This document shows, in pieces, positions 1 to 10,690 of a stretch of 64,000 nucleotides of DNA. Source of the DNA: Gonocerus acuteangulatus (taxonomy: Eukaryota; Arthropoda; Insecta; Hemiptera; Coreidae); NCBI GenBank assembly GCA_946811695.1, contig OX328123.1:29862322-29926321 (forward strand), read 5' to 3'. The notes under the pieces were generated by a model. That model had not been told where the DNA came from, did not search any database, and saw only the letters and a program-made list of their open reading frames with translations. Position 1 is the first letter of the stretch; every line of letters begins with the position of its first letter. A program made the position numbers and the translations under genes.

Positions 1-153
1 CTTCTGAACAAAACAACATAAAACAACATTTTACAAATGAAAATGGTTTTATTGATGCCGACGTTTCGGCATCATCAACGGTCAACGATCTCCTCTCAAT
101 AAACAACATTTTGTTGTTATAATAACAAATCAACCTCTAAACATGCAAGACTC
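1..153. repeat. Dispersed repeat, copy 1 of 2
   Basis: This segment reappears, apparently base for base, at 2347-2499. It includes a short inverted repeat around positions 56-77 (GATGCC and GGCATC arms flanking a GAAACGTC core on the minus strand). In the second copy it directly follows a 65 bp minisatellite, and the window opens with the same CTTCTGAACAAAACAACAT stretch that closes that array, so another array probably lies just outside the window. No coding content is seen. Confidence 0.85.
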
Positions 154-462
154 ACAAAAAAATAATGACTTACAAAAACATTTATTCCACTTATCTCAGA
201 AACAGTTAAAGCTATCGCCTTGAAAATGGTTTCATTTGTTTTCCTAGCCCAAGAAACATATAAAACAAGTACCTGCGAGCATATGAACTCAAAAACGTAA
301 GCGTTACGATTTTTTTGCGCGAATTTCGCCCCAAACACTATCTTTTAGTGGGCGGATTCTGCTGGTTAACGAACTTGGCCTTTCAAATTAGACGACAGAT
401 TTTTGTACCAAATTTCGTCAAAATCGGACCATTTTTGAGCTTGCTAGAGAGCGAACAGACAA

Positions 463-513
<51 letters not shown>

Positions 514-650
514 AATTTTAGCCACCTATATTTTCGTGATCTATAGGGTCTGAAACGTGAAAGTTTCTAGTCGGCACTTCCGGATTGCGTCATGAGGTCA
601 ACCTCATAAGCGGGTTCTCCCTATGGAGATAGGGAGTAACCGCGCTAAAA
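152..650 (+). mobile_element. Element X, 3' half (copy a)
   Basis: Non-coding interspersed element matching 45290-45768 closely. It contains the conserved block with GCGCGAATTTCGCCCCAAAC, an internal (TA)n tract at 465-507, then a block ending in a short hairpin (CTCCCTAT and ATAGGGAG arms) and the terminal AACCGCGCTAAAA. The 5' half of the family is missing. No transposase is encoded, so it is non-autonomous. Confidence 0.75.
465..507. repeat. (TA)n microsatellite in element X
   Basis: About 43 bp of alternating TA. It sits at the same internal position as TA tracts in the other X copies, so it belongs to the element's structure. Confidence 0.95.
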
Positions 651-1429
651 TCAATTATTTCATACAGCTACAGCGAAACGGAAATTGTCTAAATTTAACA
701 GAGGTGTTCATAACTTAGTTAGCATGAATATGGAAAAACTAGAAAAATTTAGATCTCTAGAGCAAAATTCTAGTTTTTGCAAACTCTTTGGAAGCTAATT
801 AATTTAAAACTGTATTGCATTGAGCGAACTGATATATATACATATTCATACATAATTGTGTGTAATTAATTCCATGATAGGCATTACTTATTATTAAGAG
901 TTGTTTATTCCAAGCTTAATGTTTATTTTAGTATGTTTATAAAAGTTACCGTATTTTCGGTCACTAGTGACTCATTGCCCTTTAGTGACCCAGTGACCTT
1001 GCGACCTCTGTGCTCTATATTAATAGTATATTATATATTGATCTAGAAAAAGTTTCTATAAAAATTGATTCTATCAATAATTCATTGTGTGTCTTTGCAC
1101 AATGGCAAAATTAATTATTTACTTCTCTATCAATAGATATTATCGTCCTCATATTTACTATATACATTGATATTAACAGTCTAGGCTATTATTATTATAA
1201 TATTTTGTTCCTTAGTAAAACCATATTACTAATGAATCAGTATTGCTTAATTTTAGAACATATATTTTTCTTTAGTTGAGCACGATTTATATCGAGGTTT
1301 ATTGAAATATAACAAAAAGAAAAAAACTCTAACTTCAGGAAAATATTCATAATCGGTAAACTCTCCCACTTGAAACCGATTTTGCTAGTCAACAAGTACA
1401 TTCAGTCGTTTGTTACGAAAATGCTGTGT
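651..1429. other. AT-rich non-genic stretch
   Basis: No convincing reading frame, RNA gene or element end is seen. A short cluster of AGTGAC words lies at 958-1000. Confidence 0.6.
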
Positions 1430-1441
1430 AACAAGTTTCAT

Positions 1442-1638
1442 TCATGGGGTATCCCGTGGTCTAGTGGCTAGCGCGCTAGATTCATAAGCGGGAGATGGTG
1501 GGTTCGATCCCCACCGGCGCCAGAAAGTTCCTCATCTCAGGGCTCGCTGAGAAAATTCCTGGCTGCACCCTGGAAGTCGGCGCTAATGGCCAAGATTTAT
1601 GTCGATGCGCCGTAAAAAAAGAAAAAAAAGAAAAAAAA
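1442..1638 (+). mobile_element. tRNA-derived SINE with 12 bp target duplication
   Basis: The head is tRNA-like: an A-box-type TGGTCTAGTGG, a B box GGTTCGATCCC, and an anticodon arm with TTCAT in the loop. It is followed by a body (CAGGGCTCGCTGAGAAAATT), the shared tail GCGCTAATGGCC ... GATGCGCCGT and an A-rich end. Flanks AACAAGTTTCAT at 1430-1441 and 1639-1650 form a perfect 12 bp target-site duplication, which fixes the boundaries. The RNA polymerase III promoter boxes look intact. The tRNA isotype is uncertain. Confidence 0.93.
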
Positions 1639-1908
1639 AACAAGTTTCATGCCTAAAGGACAAAAATTACATCCGCTATCGTTTGAACTGGCATATATAT
1701 GTATATTTAAATATATATATATATATATATATACATATTAATTACCGAAAATCGGATTAAAAGTGCACACAAATCTTTTAACACAAAATACGGAAAGATT
1801 AAAAGGGGTCATAAATATATGCAATGTAACAAAATATTCCAAAAGTTCCGTTCTTTGAATGAATCGCTAATGAAGTATGTTACTAATGATGATGATAAAT
1901 CTCAGATT

Positions 1909-2370
1909 AACACAAACAACATTTTGCAAGGTAGGGATAGTCGGGGTTCGGTCACTGCTTCTGAACAAAACAACATAAAAACAACATTTTGCAAGGTAGG
2001 GATAGTCGGGGTTCGGTCACTGCTTCTGAACAAAACAACATAAAAACAACATTTTGCAAGGTAGGGATAGTCGGGGTTCGGTCACTGCTTCTGAACAAAA
2101 CAACATAAAAACAACATTTTGCAAGGTAGGGATAGTCGGGGTTCGGTCACTGCTTCTGAACAAAACAACATAAAAACAACATTTTGCAAGGTAGGGATAG
2201 TCGGGGTTCGGTCACTGCTTCTGAACAAAACAACATAAAAACAACATTTTGCAAGGTAGGGATAGTCGGGGTTCGGTCACTGCTTCTGAACAAAACAACA
2301 TAAAAACAACATTTTGCAAGGTAGGGATAGTCGGGGTTCGGTCACTGCTTCTGAACAAAACAACATAAAA
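1909..2370. repeat. 65 bp minisatellite, 7 copies
   Basis: ATTTTGCAAGGTAGGGATAG recurs at 1921, 1986, 2051, 2116, 2181, 2246 and 2311, exactly 65 bp apart and nearly invariant. Because 65 is not a multiple of 3, frames across it are not conserved and the local ORFs are artefacts. It runs into the dispersed repeat that also opens the window. Confidence 0.97.
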
Positions 2371-2499
2371 CAACATTTTACAAATGAAAATGGTTTTATT
2401 GATGCCGACGTTTCGGCATCATCAACGGTCAACGATCTCCTCTCAATAAACAACATTTTGTTGTTATAATAACAAATCAACCTCTAAACATGCAAGACT
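2347..2499. repeat. Dispersed repeat, copy 2 of 2
   Basis: Second copy of the segment at 1-153. Homology stops after AACATGCAAGACTCA. On the minus strand it reads GTTGATGATGCCGAAACG, with an inverted repeat around the GAAACGTC core. Confidence 0.85.
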
Positions 2500-2520
2500 C
2501 AGACACTAAACTCTGTAAAC

Positions 2521-2571
2521 AATTGACGTTTCAACCGCATAAAGACATTCTATGCGGTTGAAACGTCAATT
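2521..2571. repeat. Perfect 21 bp inverted repeat (hairpin)
   Basis: The arms at 2521-2541 and 2551-2571 are perfect complements over 21 bp with a 9 nt loop. Each arm carries the GAAACGTC/GACGTTTC word also found in the adjacent dispersed repeat. It could be a foldback remnant or a structured RNA. Confidence 0.9.
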
Positions 2572-3420
2572 CTCAATAGAAAAAACTGACTTAGATTAAA
2601 TTCGAAAAGGAGAAGGAAATATTTTTAGATCAATTAATGCTAAAAGACATACTTAAGTGTCATTGCAGTAAGAAGGAAATAGTAGAGTAACATATCATGC
2701 ACTCAGCAAAAAACAAAACAATCAAAAAACGAAGAAATTCTAGGTACAAAACGGAAATTCTGATCTTTCGAGACTAATAACGCAAATCGATGTGTTTTGT
2801 GAAAATCAAAGTGTGCCAAAAGTATAAATAATTTAATGTTTTGCAAGAAGTTGTTGTCAATGTTGCGGGGGTACATTTCGGTATCTATTACATAGGATCA
2901 GTGAAGATTTAAAGAATTCGTGGAAAAATACATTTTACATAACTTTTTTTGTTTGGTCTGTTGTTATTTCCGCCCAGATATGCAGTAAATAATGAATATG
3001 TTTGTTGTAGTACAGAAAGCGAAGAGGGTGTTGGATCCTGCCATATTGAGGCTTGGAGTACACATCCACTAACATGGTTAAATGCGTCGGGGCGGAGGTC
3101 TTTGATCTACACCCCTAGCCACATTTTATAGCTACGCTCCGACGAGCAAAGCAGTGTACTCTGCCATAAAATCAATGATTATATTCTCAAAGTGGCGTGG
3201 AGGAGCGTGTGCTGGTGTATATTTAGAATCATTCCTTAAAAATGTGTTGTTTTTTTTTCAGCATATCGTATAATATGAGTATGTAAGCTTATTTCCTGCG
3301 TGCGAGGGTCGTGTGTCTGTGTACGAATGGGTATGTGCCTGTGCGCATAGGAGCAATTTCAGAACCGAAAAAAAAATTTCTTCATGTTTCATAATGAAAT
3401 ATATGTTTTTTTCCGTGTTT
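2572..3420. other. AT-rich stretch with a Y-element fragment
   Basis: Mostly unassigned. At 2864-2935 the sequence (GGGGGTACATTTCGGTATCT onward) resembles the 3' region of the Y family at 19022-19090. No gene is recognised. Confidence 0.5.
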
Positions 3421-3593
3421 AACGGCGTATCAACTATTGGGCTATTAACACCGGGCTATCTACAGGTTGCCACCCTTTTATAATCCCAACAGCACGCGGT
3501 CGGTCACCCATTCAGGTACTGACCACGCCCGACGTTGCTTAACTTCGGTGATATACGGGAACCGGTGGTTTCAACGTCACTATGGCCGTTGGC
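3421..3593 (-). mobile_element. 5S rRNA-derived SINE (SINE3 type)
   Basis: Read on the minus strand, it begins GCCAACGGCCATAGTGACG and continues through a 5S rRNA-like internal promoter (GAAGTTAAGCAACGTCGGGC, then CTGAATGGGTGACCGACC). It then runs into AAAGGGTGGCAACCTGTAGA and the tail ending GTTGATACGCCGTT. The head matches the 5S gene in order and spacing. No clear poly-A tail or target duplication remains, so this looks like an older copy. Confidence 0.88.
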
Positions 3594-4024
3594 AAATTAT
3601 TATTATTAAAAAGTGTTTCGTTTGTTGTAGTGTCATTTGGAAAACTAGGACTGGAAACAGCTAATGCTGCGCTGTAATTCTTAAAATTAAATAAACAAGT
3701 AAAAACAACACGCTTCTCATTTACTTATCTTGTTTTAATGAAAACCTTACAAATAAAAAAAAAACAATAAATTATGCCAAAAACTGACGCACAGACAATA
3801 ATAATAAAAAACTGACTCTTTTAGATTTTAGGCATAGTTTTTCCCGAATAAGATGGCCCTATTAAAAATTTCATAAAGACCATTTTTTTTAGAAAATGAA
3901 AAGCGCTTTCGATAAGACGCCTTTATACCTCGAATCCACAAAAGGTTTCGAGATATTTAGAAAACCCATAGAAAAGTCTAGTGTTTTACACCTTTCTCGA
4001 AAAGGATTAATGATGGAAAATCAA
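3594..4024. other. AT-rich non-genic stretch
   Basis: No gene or element end is recognised. Confidence 0.5.
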
Positions 4025-4077
4025 GTAGAACCATTTTCAAGGCCATTCTTGGCCCGCTGATACAGCGTGAACATATA

Positions 4078-4137
<60 letters not shown>

Positions 4138-4257
4138 CTACCATTATTTTCGTGATCAAGGAGTTCTGAAACATGATATTTTGCAGGCGGCACTTACGGT
4201 TGTCAACCTCATAAGTGGGTTTCCTCCCTACGAAGGGAAGGAGGAGACGCGCTAAAA
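4025..4257 (+). mobile_element. Element X, 3' fragment (copy b)
   Basis: Diverged X copy with (TA)n at 4073-4135, then ATTTTCGTGATC, GGCGGCACTTACGG, AACCTCATAAGTGGG, a CCTCCCT hairpin and the terminus GACGCGCTAAAA. ORFs on both strands here are microsatellite artefacts. Confidence 0.7.
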
Positions 4258-4667
4258 TACTGAAAACAATTTTTTTTTTTAAATTTTTGTAAGGTCAATG
4301 AGCGACGATATGACGTAAAGAAATGAGAGAGAGAGAGAGAGCTATTCCTATTGCCAATGTTTTAACGAGCCTTCCCTTTATGCGGATGAACATACACATA
4401 GAGAGAGAAGAAGGAGATAGAGCCGACTCTATCAGGGACATGTAGAGGATAATCGAATTAATCTCGATTACCCATTCAATCGAGATATTCCTCTTTGGAG
4501 GATGAATCGATACTTCACATAGCAACTGGATTATCACCTTGGAGATTCGAGACCCGCCCTCTTTTACCGCGCATTTATTACAGTCGTATTGTCTCCATTC
4601 ATTATCTGTATCACATTTTCCATAGTTGGAGGCGTTAAATACTTGTCTTGTATTTATACAAATTATA

Positions 4668-4959
4668 GTAACTAGGATGAAGAACAGATCAAACACCTCC
4701 ACTATATATTTCATTTACTCGACAAAACATTTTCGAGATTACAATCTCATCCTCGGTGTCCTGTTAACAACCATCACAAATGGGAAAATTCAAATAAAAT
4801 ACCTTAGATTAGTCAAATAACTAATAAGTCAAGAATTAAAAACACCCAAAATATCGTAATTTTTATTTGACTAATCCAAAGGCATTTTATTGTAATTTTT
4901 TCTTTGTCGATGGTTATTAAGGATGTGGTGACCTCGAAAACGTTCATCATCCTAGTTAC
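4668..4959. mobile_element. Foldback element, about 290 bp
   Basis: The left end GTAACTAGGATGAAGAAC is answered by GTTCATCATCCTAGTTAC at the right end. Inner arms also pair (TTAGATTAGTCAAATAA at about 4803 and TTATTTGACTAATCC at about 4864). This is a non-coding hairpin-forming element, possibly a MITE. No target duplication was verified. Confidence 0.65.
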
Positions 4960-5106
4960 CATGATGAACCTTCACCAGCCAACTAACCCCAATTTCAAAC
5001 ATACTAATTATGTTTATAGTATATATTATTCTATAATAAATACTATAAACACAAGTATACTTTATGAAGCATCATAAATTTGGACTAGAATTGGTTGGCT
5101 AATCAA

Positions 5107-5232
5107 TTTTAGCACTTTCCTCCGAAGGAAAGTAGCTATTGAGGTTGCACTCATGACGGAATTTTTGAAAAATGTCTTCAAATCTTTATAGATCCTACCT
5201 AGTAAACACCGAAAATGACCCCCGTTAAAATT

Positions 5233-5287
<55 letters not shown>

Positions 5288-5925
5288 TAACACGATAGCG
5301 GCCAGAGTTTTTGTTTTTTCTTCACGAAACGTGGTATATAGCGTTCAATTAGCTCAACGATTGAACGAGTTCGTTAACCACCAAAATTAGTCCACCGGGA
5401 GGGGGTGGTTTACTCCGGACCCAAAACACTAATTTGACCATGCCAGCCGTAGTTTTTGTTATATTTCAACGAAACTCTGTATTCGTTATGCTGATCTAAA
5501 GAGAGAAATACGTTGTAAAAATAAACTAAATCGGTTCATTAGAAGGGGTGTTTACTCTGGTTAATTTTTGTTACATTTCAACGAAACTCGGTATTCGTGG
5601 TGGTAATCAACAGAGAAAAATGGGTTGTAAAAATAAACTAAATCGGGTTATTTGGAGGGGTGGGGGTTTACTCCGGACCTGAAGTACTAATATACTCATA
5701 CCCGTCGTAATTTCTGCTGTATTGTAACGAAATGCGGTATACGTCGTGGGTATCTCATGAGAAAAAGGTGTTGTGAAAATGGAGTAAATCGGTCTATTGG
5801 AAAGGAGGGTTTACTTTAAACTCTGTTTCATTAGAATCAGCCCGCCGGACGTAGGTTCCCAAAGCCGCCGCGAGGAGCGCTATCTCCTACAAGGGGGACT
5901 GTATCCTGTTCCTGCTTCAGATCAA
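5107..5925 (-). mobile_element. Element Y, copy A
   Basis: On the plus strand it opens TTTTAGCACTTTCCTCC with a small CTTTCCTCC/GGAAAG hairpin, then a (TA)n tract at 5231-5281. Roughly 130 bp degenerate tandem units follow, each with an AAACTAAATCGGTTCATT-like block and a GTATTCGT block. It is the inverse of copy C at 18014-19140, but its 5' head is missing. It is non-coding; the short ORF at 5797-6030 is accidental. Confidence 0.75.
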
Positions 5926-6164
5926 AAGACGGAAAATGAAGTTCTTGTGTATTCATTAAGTTGTTCAGTATCATGTATTAACATAACTTTTTTGATCATC
6001 TGCACACTAAATATTTTTGAGCCTTGTTAATTGTTTTAGTAAACATTGATCTTGTTGGTTTCATGGTTGAAAGTAGACATCCAGTAGACATTTTATGACT
6101 GAGCACTAAACTCCATAATGGGCTCTGAAATTTGGCAGTTTGTTTTACGAATCTGTATATATAC

Positions 6165-6325
6165 CGTGCATCATTGTGTAGCTGTGGTACTGTGACAAAC
6201 CCCTTGGATTCTCTTACGAGAGATGCTAGTTCGAATCCCGCCTGCTTCAAATTTGGTTTTTTTTTCATTTCATGGCCTGATGAAAAAATTCTCTGCTGCA
6301 CCATGGATGTTTATGGAGGATATTA
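6165..6325 (+). mobile_element. Divergent tRNA-derived SINE
   Basis: A B-box-like TAGTTCGAATCCCGCC lies about 50 bp after an A-box-like GTGTAGCTGTGGTA. It is followed by ATTTCATGGCCTGATGAAAA and CTGCTGCACCATGGATGT, which correspond to body segments of the tRNA-SINE at 1442. The head differs, so this is either another tRNA fused to a related body or an old diverged copy. Confidence 0.6.
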
Positions 6326-7140
6326 TATAGATAGATAGACAGCTCGGCGGACCAGATATCGATCGGCTTCCCATTTTATTTTATATACTGAAGTAGGCAT
6401 GCCTTGAACGGCTTGTTCGGAGAAGTGGCTATTTCCATCAAATTGACGAAAATATTTCTTAGCTTCCTTCCTTTTTTGGACAATTTCTTCCAAATCCCCT
6501 TACTACATCTACAACCTCCTCCAGTTTAAATCCTCCTGTCCAAACCCATGGTACCTGCAGTCTATGATGGCCTCCGTTACTGCGGTCTGCCCCTTCTTCT
6601 GGGTCGCGAAACCCCCTTTCCTTGCGTAGAGATGGCAGGCAAGCACCAGGCGGACTAGTAGAAGAGGCAGCCTAGTGTAAATATAGTGTAAGTTAGCATT
6701 AGGTTAGGTTAAGTGATATCTTTGTTTAGTCCCTGCCTATGCATCACCCCCCCCCCCCTAGATTTAGTATCATAGACTAAGTAGGCTAAGACATTTGGTA
6801 CATTTTACAGTCACTTCTAGTGGGCAAGCATAGGATAAGGGGAAGATTTAAGCCAGGCTCCATGTGCTAATCCGTTGGGCACGGAGTTCCTTTAGTTTTG
6901 TAAATAAATTGCCTTTGCATTATCTGCCGAGCCACCTCCTTATGGAATGCTTTCCTTCTGTCGATTCAGCACACCCCTTCCTTTCCTTTATTTGAATCCC
7001 ATATCTACATTCTTCTCCTGTCCTCTCAGGAAGGCGCTCTCTAAGAAACTATTGTCATTTAAATATTGCCCAGATTATTTATATACTTCAATATAATTTT
7101 TTTTCGTTTTATTTTTGTGTTTATATGCATTTATTTGTTA
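6326..7140. other. Non-genic stretch
   Basis: No gene or repeat family is recognised. A run of C lies at 6748-6757. Confidence 0.5.
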
Positions 7141-7429
7141 CTAGCTGACCCGGCGAAATTCGTACCGCCTAACAGTCGATTCTTTAATATTTTTTTTAAT
7201 ACTTATTCTGCTATTCGGGACCAAATCAGCTAGTAAGATAAAAAAAGAAAAAAAAGAATGTTAATAAGTCAACATTATGTCAAAAAATAAAAATTATAAA
7301 ACACTTAAAATTCTTTTAGTAGTCACAAAAAATCACAATGAAAATTAAAATTTCAGATTTCTTATTACGATACCTACTTATTATATTTCATTTTATTTTT
7401 ACTTACCTATTCTAGATTAAGTTTCATTT

Positions 7430-7855
7430 TTATTGTAGTACTTTATGGTACCCGACATTTTTTGTTTGATTAACCTGGCGCGTAAACAACAGAGCAGATG
7501 GTTTTCCAACACGGTAACAGGCAACATACAATTGACCATGCGAGAAACATGGGTTTTCTAGATTAATACCACAAACACTTAATGACTGCCCCTGGGATTT
7601 GTTTATAGTCAAACTTAGTTCGTAGGTCCAATAGCAACACAGCTGCAGGCACTGTAATCAATTGACAGCAGCTCAATTCAAACTTGCACCATTATTAGTC
7701 GAATGCCGCGCTTCACGGGTCTGTCTAAACCAAATTCTTTCACGTTCATTGCGGTCATCAAGTTCCTAGGCAGTACGATTAGATTGATAATTAATTTGAT
7801 TCGTTGCATTTCGGGTTCTTCTGCCTAAATATGTCCGCCGTCTTATAGGAAGCAT
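7430..7855 (-). pseudogene. Helitron Rep/helicase remnant (N-term fused to PIF1-like C-term)
   Basis: The start ATG at 7855-7853 opens MLPIRRRTYLGRRTRNA, the arginine-rich opening typical of insect Helitron proteins. After about 50 residues it joins the C-terminal end of the Helitron PIF1-like helicase: TINKSQGQSLSVCGINLENP, CFSHGQLYVA, RVGKP, ending VLQ. The Rep nuclease and most of the helicase are absent, and stops interrupt the N-terminal part. A pair of compensating single-base shifts scrambles a few residues after KPSAL. The same fusion occurs in the second Helitron, so the deletion predates both copies. It is non-functional. Confidence 0.88.
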
Positions 7856-8205
7856 ATTTAATAAGACACAAACACACAACAATTTTCTAATATTATAGAT
7901 GCACAGGAAATAGACCTTTATATTTCAATTCACATATTACCACAGACAATTTACATTTTACCATAGACAATTTGTTCTTGCGTAACGTTACCATTGTATA
8001 AATATACGATGGTATATTTCCCCTCCACTAACACTTAAACTTTAAGGTATTAAAGTTCAAATTGTCCTTTAAGTATTATTACGAATCTTTTGTATGGGAA
8101 TATAGATAAATGGGGTATTTTTTACTTCGTTAACGCAAATATAAATTTATTGAAATTGCATTATTAACATGTGATGCTATTGTCACCTAGTGATTACTTG
8201 TTCAT

Positions 8206-8209
<4 letters not shown>

Positions 8210-8261
<52 letters not shown>

Positions 8262-8427
8262 GGCGCATCGACATAATTCTTGGCCATTAGCGCCGAGATC
8301 CAGGGTGCATCCAGGAATTTTCTCAGCGAGCCCTGAGATGAGAAAATTTCTGGCGCCGGTGGGGATCGAACCCACCATCTCCCGCTTATGAATCAAGCGC
8401 GCTAGCCACTAGACCACGGGAGACCCC
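8210..8427 (-). mobile_element. tRNA-derived SINE with 15 bp target duplication
   Basis: Inserted in the Helitron. The A tail appears as a run of about 50 T on the plus strand (8210-8259). Tail, body, B box (GGTTCGATCCC) and A box (TGGTCTAGTGG) follow on the minus strand. TACTTGTTCATAATT at 8195-8209 and 8428-8442 is a perfect 15 bp target duplication. The long pure tail and near-consensus sequence suggest a recent insertion. Confidence 0.95.
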
Positions 8428-8482
8428 TACTTGTTCATAATTCTTTAAATTTTAACGTCCATTATTATGAAATACGAATTTT

Positions 8483-8648
8483 AGGACGGGTTATCTATGG
8501 GTTACCACCCTTTCTAGCCAGGATCGGGCTGATGCCTTTCCTTTTTTCTAAAGAAAAGCCACCACCCTTTAGTGGGAATCGAACCCACGACCCTTGGCAC
8601 GCAGTGTTAAATTCTCAAGCCTCAACACTCACTGCCACCGGGCCTCCA
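8483..8648 (-). mobile_element. tRNA-Ser-like SINE
   Basis: On the minus strand it reads GGAGGCCCGGTGGCAGTGAG with a long-variable-arm tRNA layout and a B box GGGTTCGATTCCCAC. Then comes GGTGGTGGCTTTTC and a tail GAAAGGGTGGTAACCCATAG that matches the 5S-SINE body. The long variable arm suggests a serine or leucine tRNA origin. The second Helitron carries the same SINE at the equivalent place (32820-32984), so the insertion is ancestral to both. Confidence 0.85.
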
Positions 8649-8957
8649 CATGTTCTTATTATTATTGTTATAGTGAATTTTTGCTTATATACAAATAACC
8701 TAATATGTTAACTGTTAAAAATAATATAATTGAGAACATATGGTTTTATTTAAAAATTAATTTGCATTAACGAAGTAAAAAAGACCCGAAAAGTGTTGTT
8801 TTAGACTTTTTCATGCAATTTTTTTTAATTTTCTCTCCGTTAGAACCATCCTCGTACTTCAAGGAATATTATAAAAAAAGAATTAGCGAAATCGGTTCAG
8901 TTGTTCTCGAGATTTGCACTTACCAACACATTTAACGATCCACTTTTATATAGTAGA

Positions 8958-9610
8958 TTATGTTCTTCTCTCTATCATTTTTTTTATATTCAAGTTTTTA
9001 CTAAATTATTATATTCTTATCCCTTCCCCATATATCGTTTCATAATTCTATATTCACTCCCTTATTTGTTATAATATGTAGATTTTTTTTTTGTTGAAAT
9101 AGAGTTAGACTTTTATTGATTCCTTCTTTAAAAATTGTTATTCTTCATGATCGAATCCCAAAGAATAAAGTGTAATTTTTGTTCCCTTCCATTCAATGAA
9201 AGAAAAAAGGAATTCTTCCTTTGTTGTATCTGCCAATTGAATATAAATGGTAGAATGAACAGGCTGTCAGGCGTGAGATATACTATGATAAGTAATGTCA
9301 GAGGAGAGTTAGAGGCACAATCTCGCTGTCCTGACACTAATGCTAGCTGTGGGAGAGAAGTCTGATCTGATATACCGCTGCCTCCTTAGTCTGTCAATCA
9401 TTCCATGTTTCTCGCCTCCTCCAATCTCTCCCAGCTGATTCACACATCCTTGGTGGGGCTATAAAGATAATTTCAACTTCTTTTTCTGCCATGGATATGA
9501 TTCGTGGGTGGGGCCGATCAGAAAATTTATACACTCTGATCTTGAGACCTTAGGCTTTTTTTTCACGGTTTTTCTTCTCAAATACACTAAGCATCTTTAG
9601 AAATGGGTTG

Positions 9611-9678
<68 letters not shown>

Positions 9679-9893
9679 CATACATAGGAAATAATTTTGG
9701 GAGGGATAGAAAATTTAAATATTTTAAAGTAAACTGGTAAATTCTGAGATCCTCTGACATCTAGGAAAAAATGAACTGATAATATTTTATTTTTAACTAA
9801 ATAGTTTGTCCTTTTTTTTCCATTTCATTTATTTGTAAAATCTTTATCTACAATTTGTATTATTTGTATATTATACACACTCTAAGCACTTCT
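8958..9893. other. Non-genic stretch with (TA)n at 9612-9674
   Basis: No gene is recognised. The TA tract is followed by TACATACATACATAGGAAAT. The ORFs at 9128-9365 overlap on both strands and resemble nothing known to me. Confidence 0.5.
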
Positions 9894-10089
9894 AGCCAAC
9901 GGCCACAGCCACGTTGAATGCACCGGTTCCCGTAGATCACCGGAGTTAAGCAACGTCACTCTGAATGGGTGACCGACCACGTGCTGTTGGTGTTATAAAA
10001 GGGTGGCAACCTGTAGATAGCCCGGCGTTAATAGCCTAATTGTTGATACGCCGTTAAACGCAAAAAAAAATAAAAATAAATAAATAAAA
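9894..10089 (+). mobile_element. 5S rRNA-derived SINE with 12 bp target duplication
   Basis: It begins AGCCAACGGCCACAGCCACG, carries the 5S-like promoter (GGAGTTAAGCAACGTC, CTGAATGGGTGACCGACCAC) and ends in an A-rich tail. CTAAGCACTTCT at 9882-9893 and 10090-10101 is a perfect target duplication. About 15 bp of the 5S head (the GGGCGTGGTCAG region) is deleted, which may weaken the internal promoter. Confidence 0.95.
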
Positions 10090-10308
10090 CTAAGCACTTC
10101 TCAACTCTCCCGCAGCCATCCCTACAATTGAATTGCCGTTCAAAACTAAGCAACCTAGAACATAAAATTGTTAGCCAACTAAAAAAACTTAACAACAAAT
10201 ATATATTTTTTCTGAACTATTCCATTTATTTTTGAGATTTTACGAGTCTTGTTCATCGATTAAACCAAAATTTCACGGGGGGCTCTAACCCCCTTATATA
10301 TGTCCATG

Positions 10309-10690
10309 GTTACGGCTAAAGTAAGAATGATGGGTAAACCAGTTATAGCGGGGCTTAGAAAGACTTAGCAGCTAAATCCTAGGAGTTCCTAATGCTTCCC
10401 TTTTTAATCGGCTCAAAATGGGTCGAAGCAATCCTAGTTTTTTAAAAGGCCCGAAGTTAAGTTATAGATATTGTTTTAAGGATTATATTAAGTAAGTACG
10501 CAGGCAGAAAGTCCAAACGGTATGAAACGACTTGAGCTTGGCGCTGGCTCCTTCTAGAGCACCGAGTCTTAAAACAGCAGCCTTATATGAATTTCGTAGT
10601 TCCCTTGGGGCTTTAGCCGCAAAGCCTTGCTAACCGCAGGTTTTACCGGTTACACCTAGGTATTACCATCATTCTTACTTTAGCCGTAAC
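10309..10690. mobile_element. MITE with about 25 bp terminal inverted repeats
   Basis: The left end GTTACGGCTAAAGTAAGAAT continues GATGG, and its complement closes the element at 10665-10690. The interior is about 330 bp, non-coding, with further imperfect inverted segments (GGTAAACC, GGTTTTACC). The superfamily is not identifiable from the ends seen. Confidence 0.8.

Larger units (their letters stand above)
7141..8957 (-). mobile_element. Helitron, internally deleted, complete ends
   Basis: On the minus strand the element starts TCTACTATATAAAAGTGGAT, preceded by host A, and ends GGCGGTACGAATTTCGCC ... CAGCTAG, followed by host T. The 5' TC, the 3' CTAG, the GC-rich hairpin just before it, and insertion between A and T are Helitron hallmarks. 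It contains a remnant ORF fusing the N-terminus to the helicase C-terminus (7430-7855) and two nested SINEs (8210-8427 and 8483-8648). A close relative lies at 31680-34330. Confidence 0.92.

Noticed and set aside
1442..1520. Genuine tRNA gene
   Set aside because: The tRNA-like part continues into a SINE body and A tail with a target duplication, recurs in dispersed copies, and the acceptor stem does not pair well.
1819..2480. ORFs on both strands over the 65 bp minisatellite
   Set aside because: The unit is not a multiple of three and there is no similarity to known proteins.
9894..10010. Genuine 5S rRNA gene
   Set aside because: Internal deletion, a SINE tail, an A-rich end and a target duplication show a retroposon.
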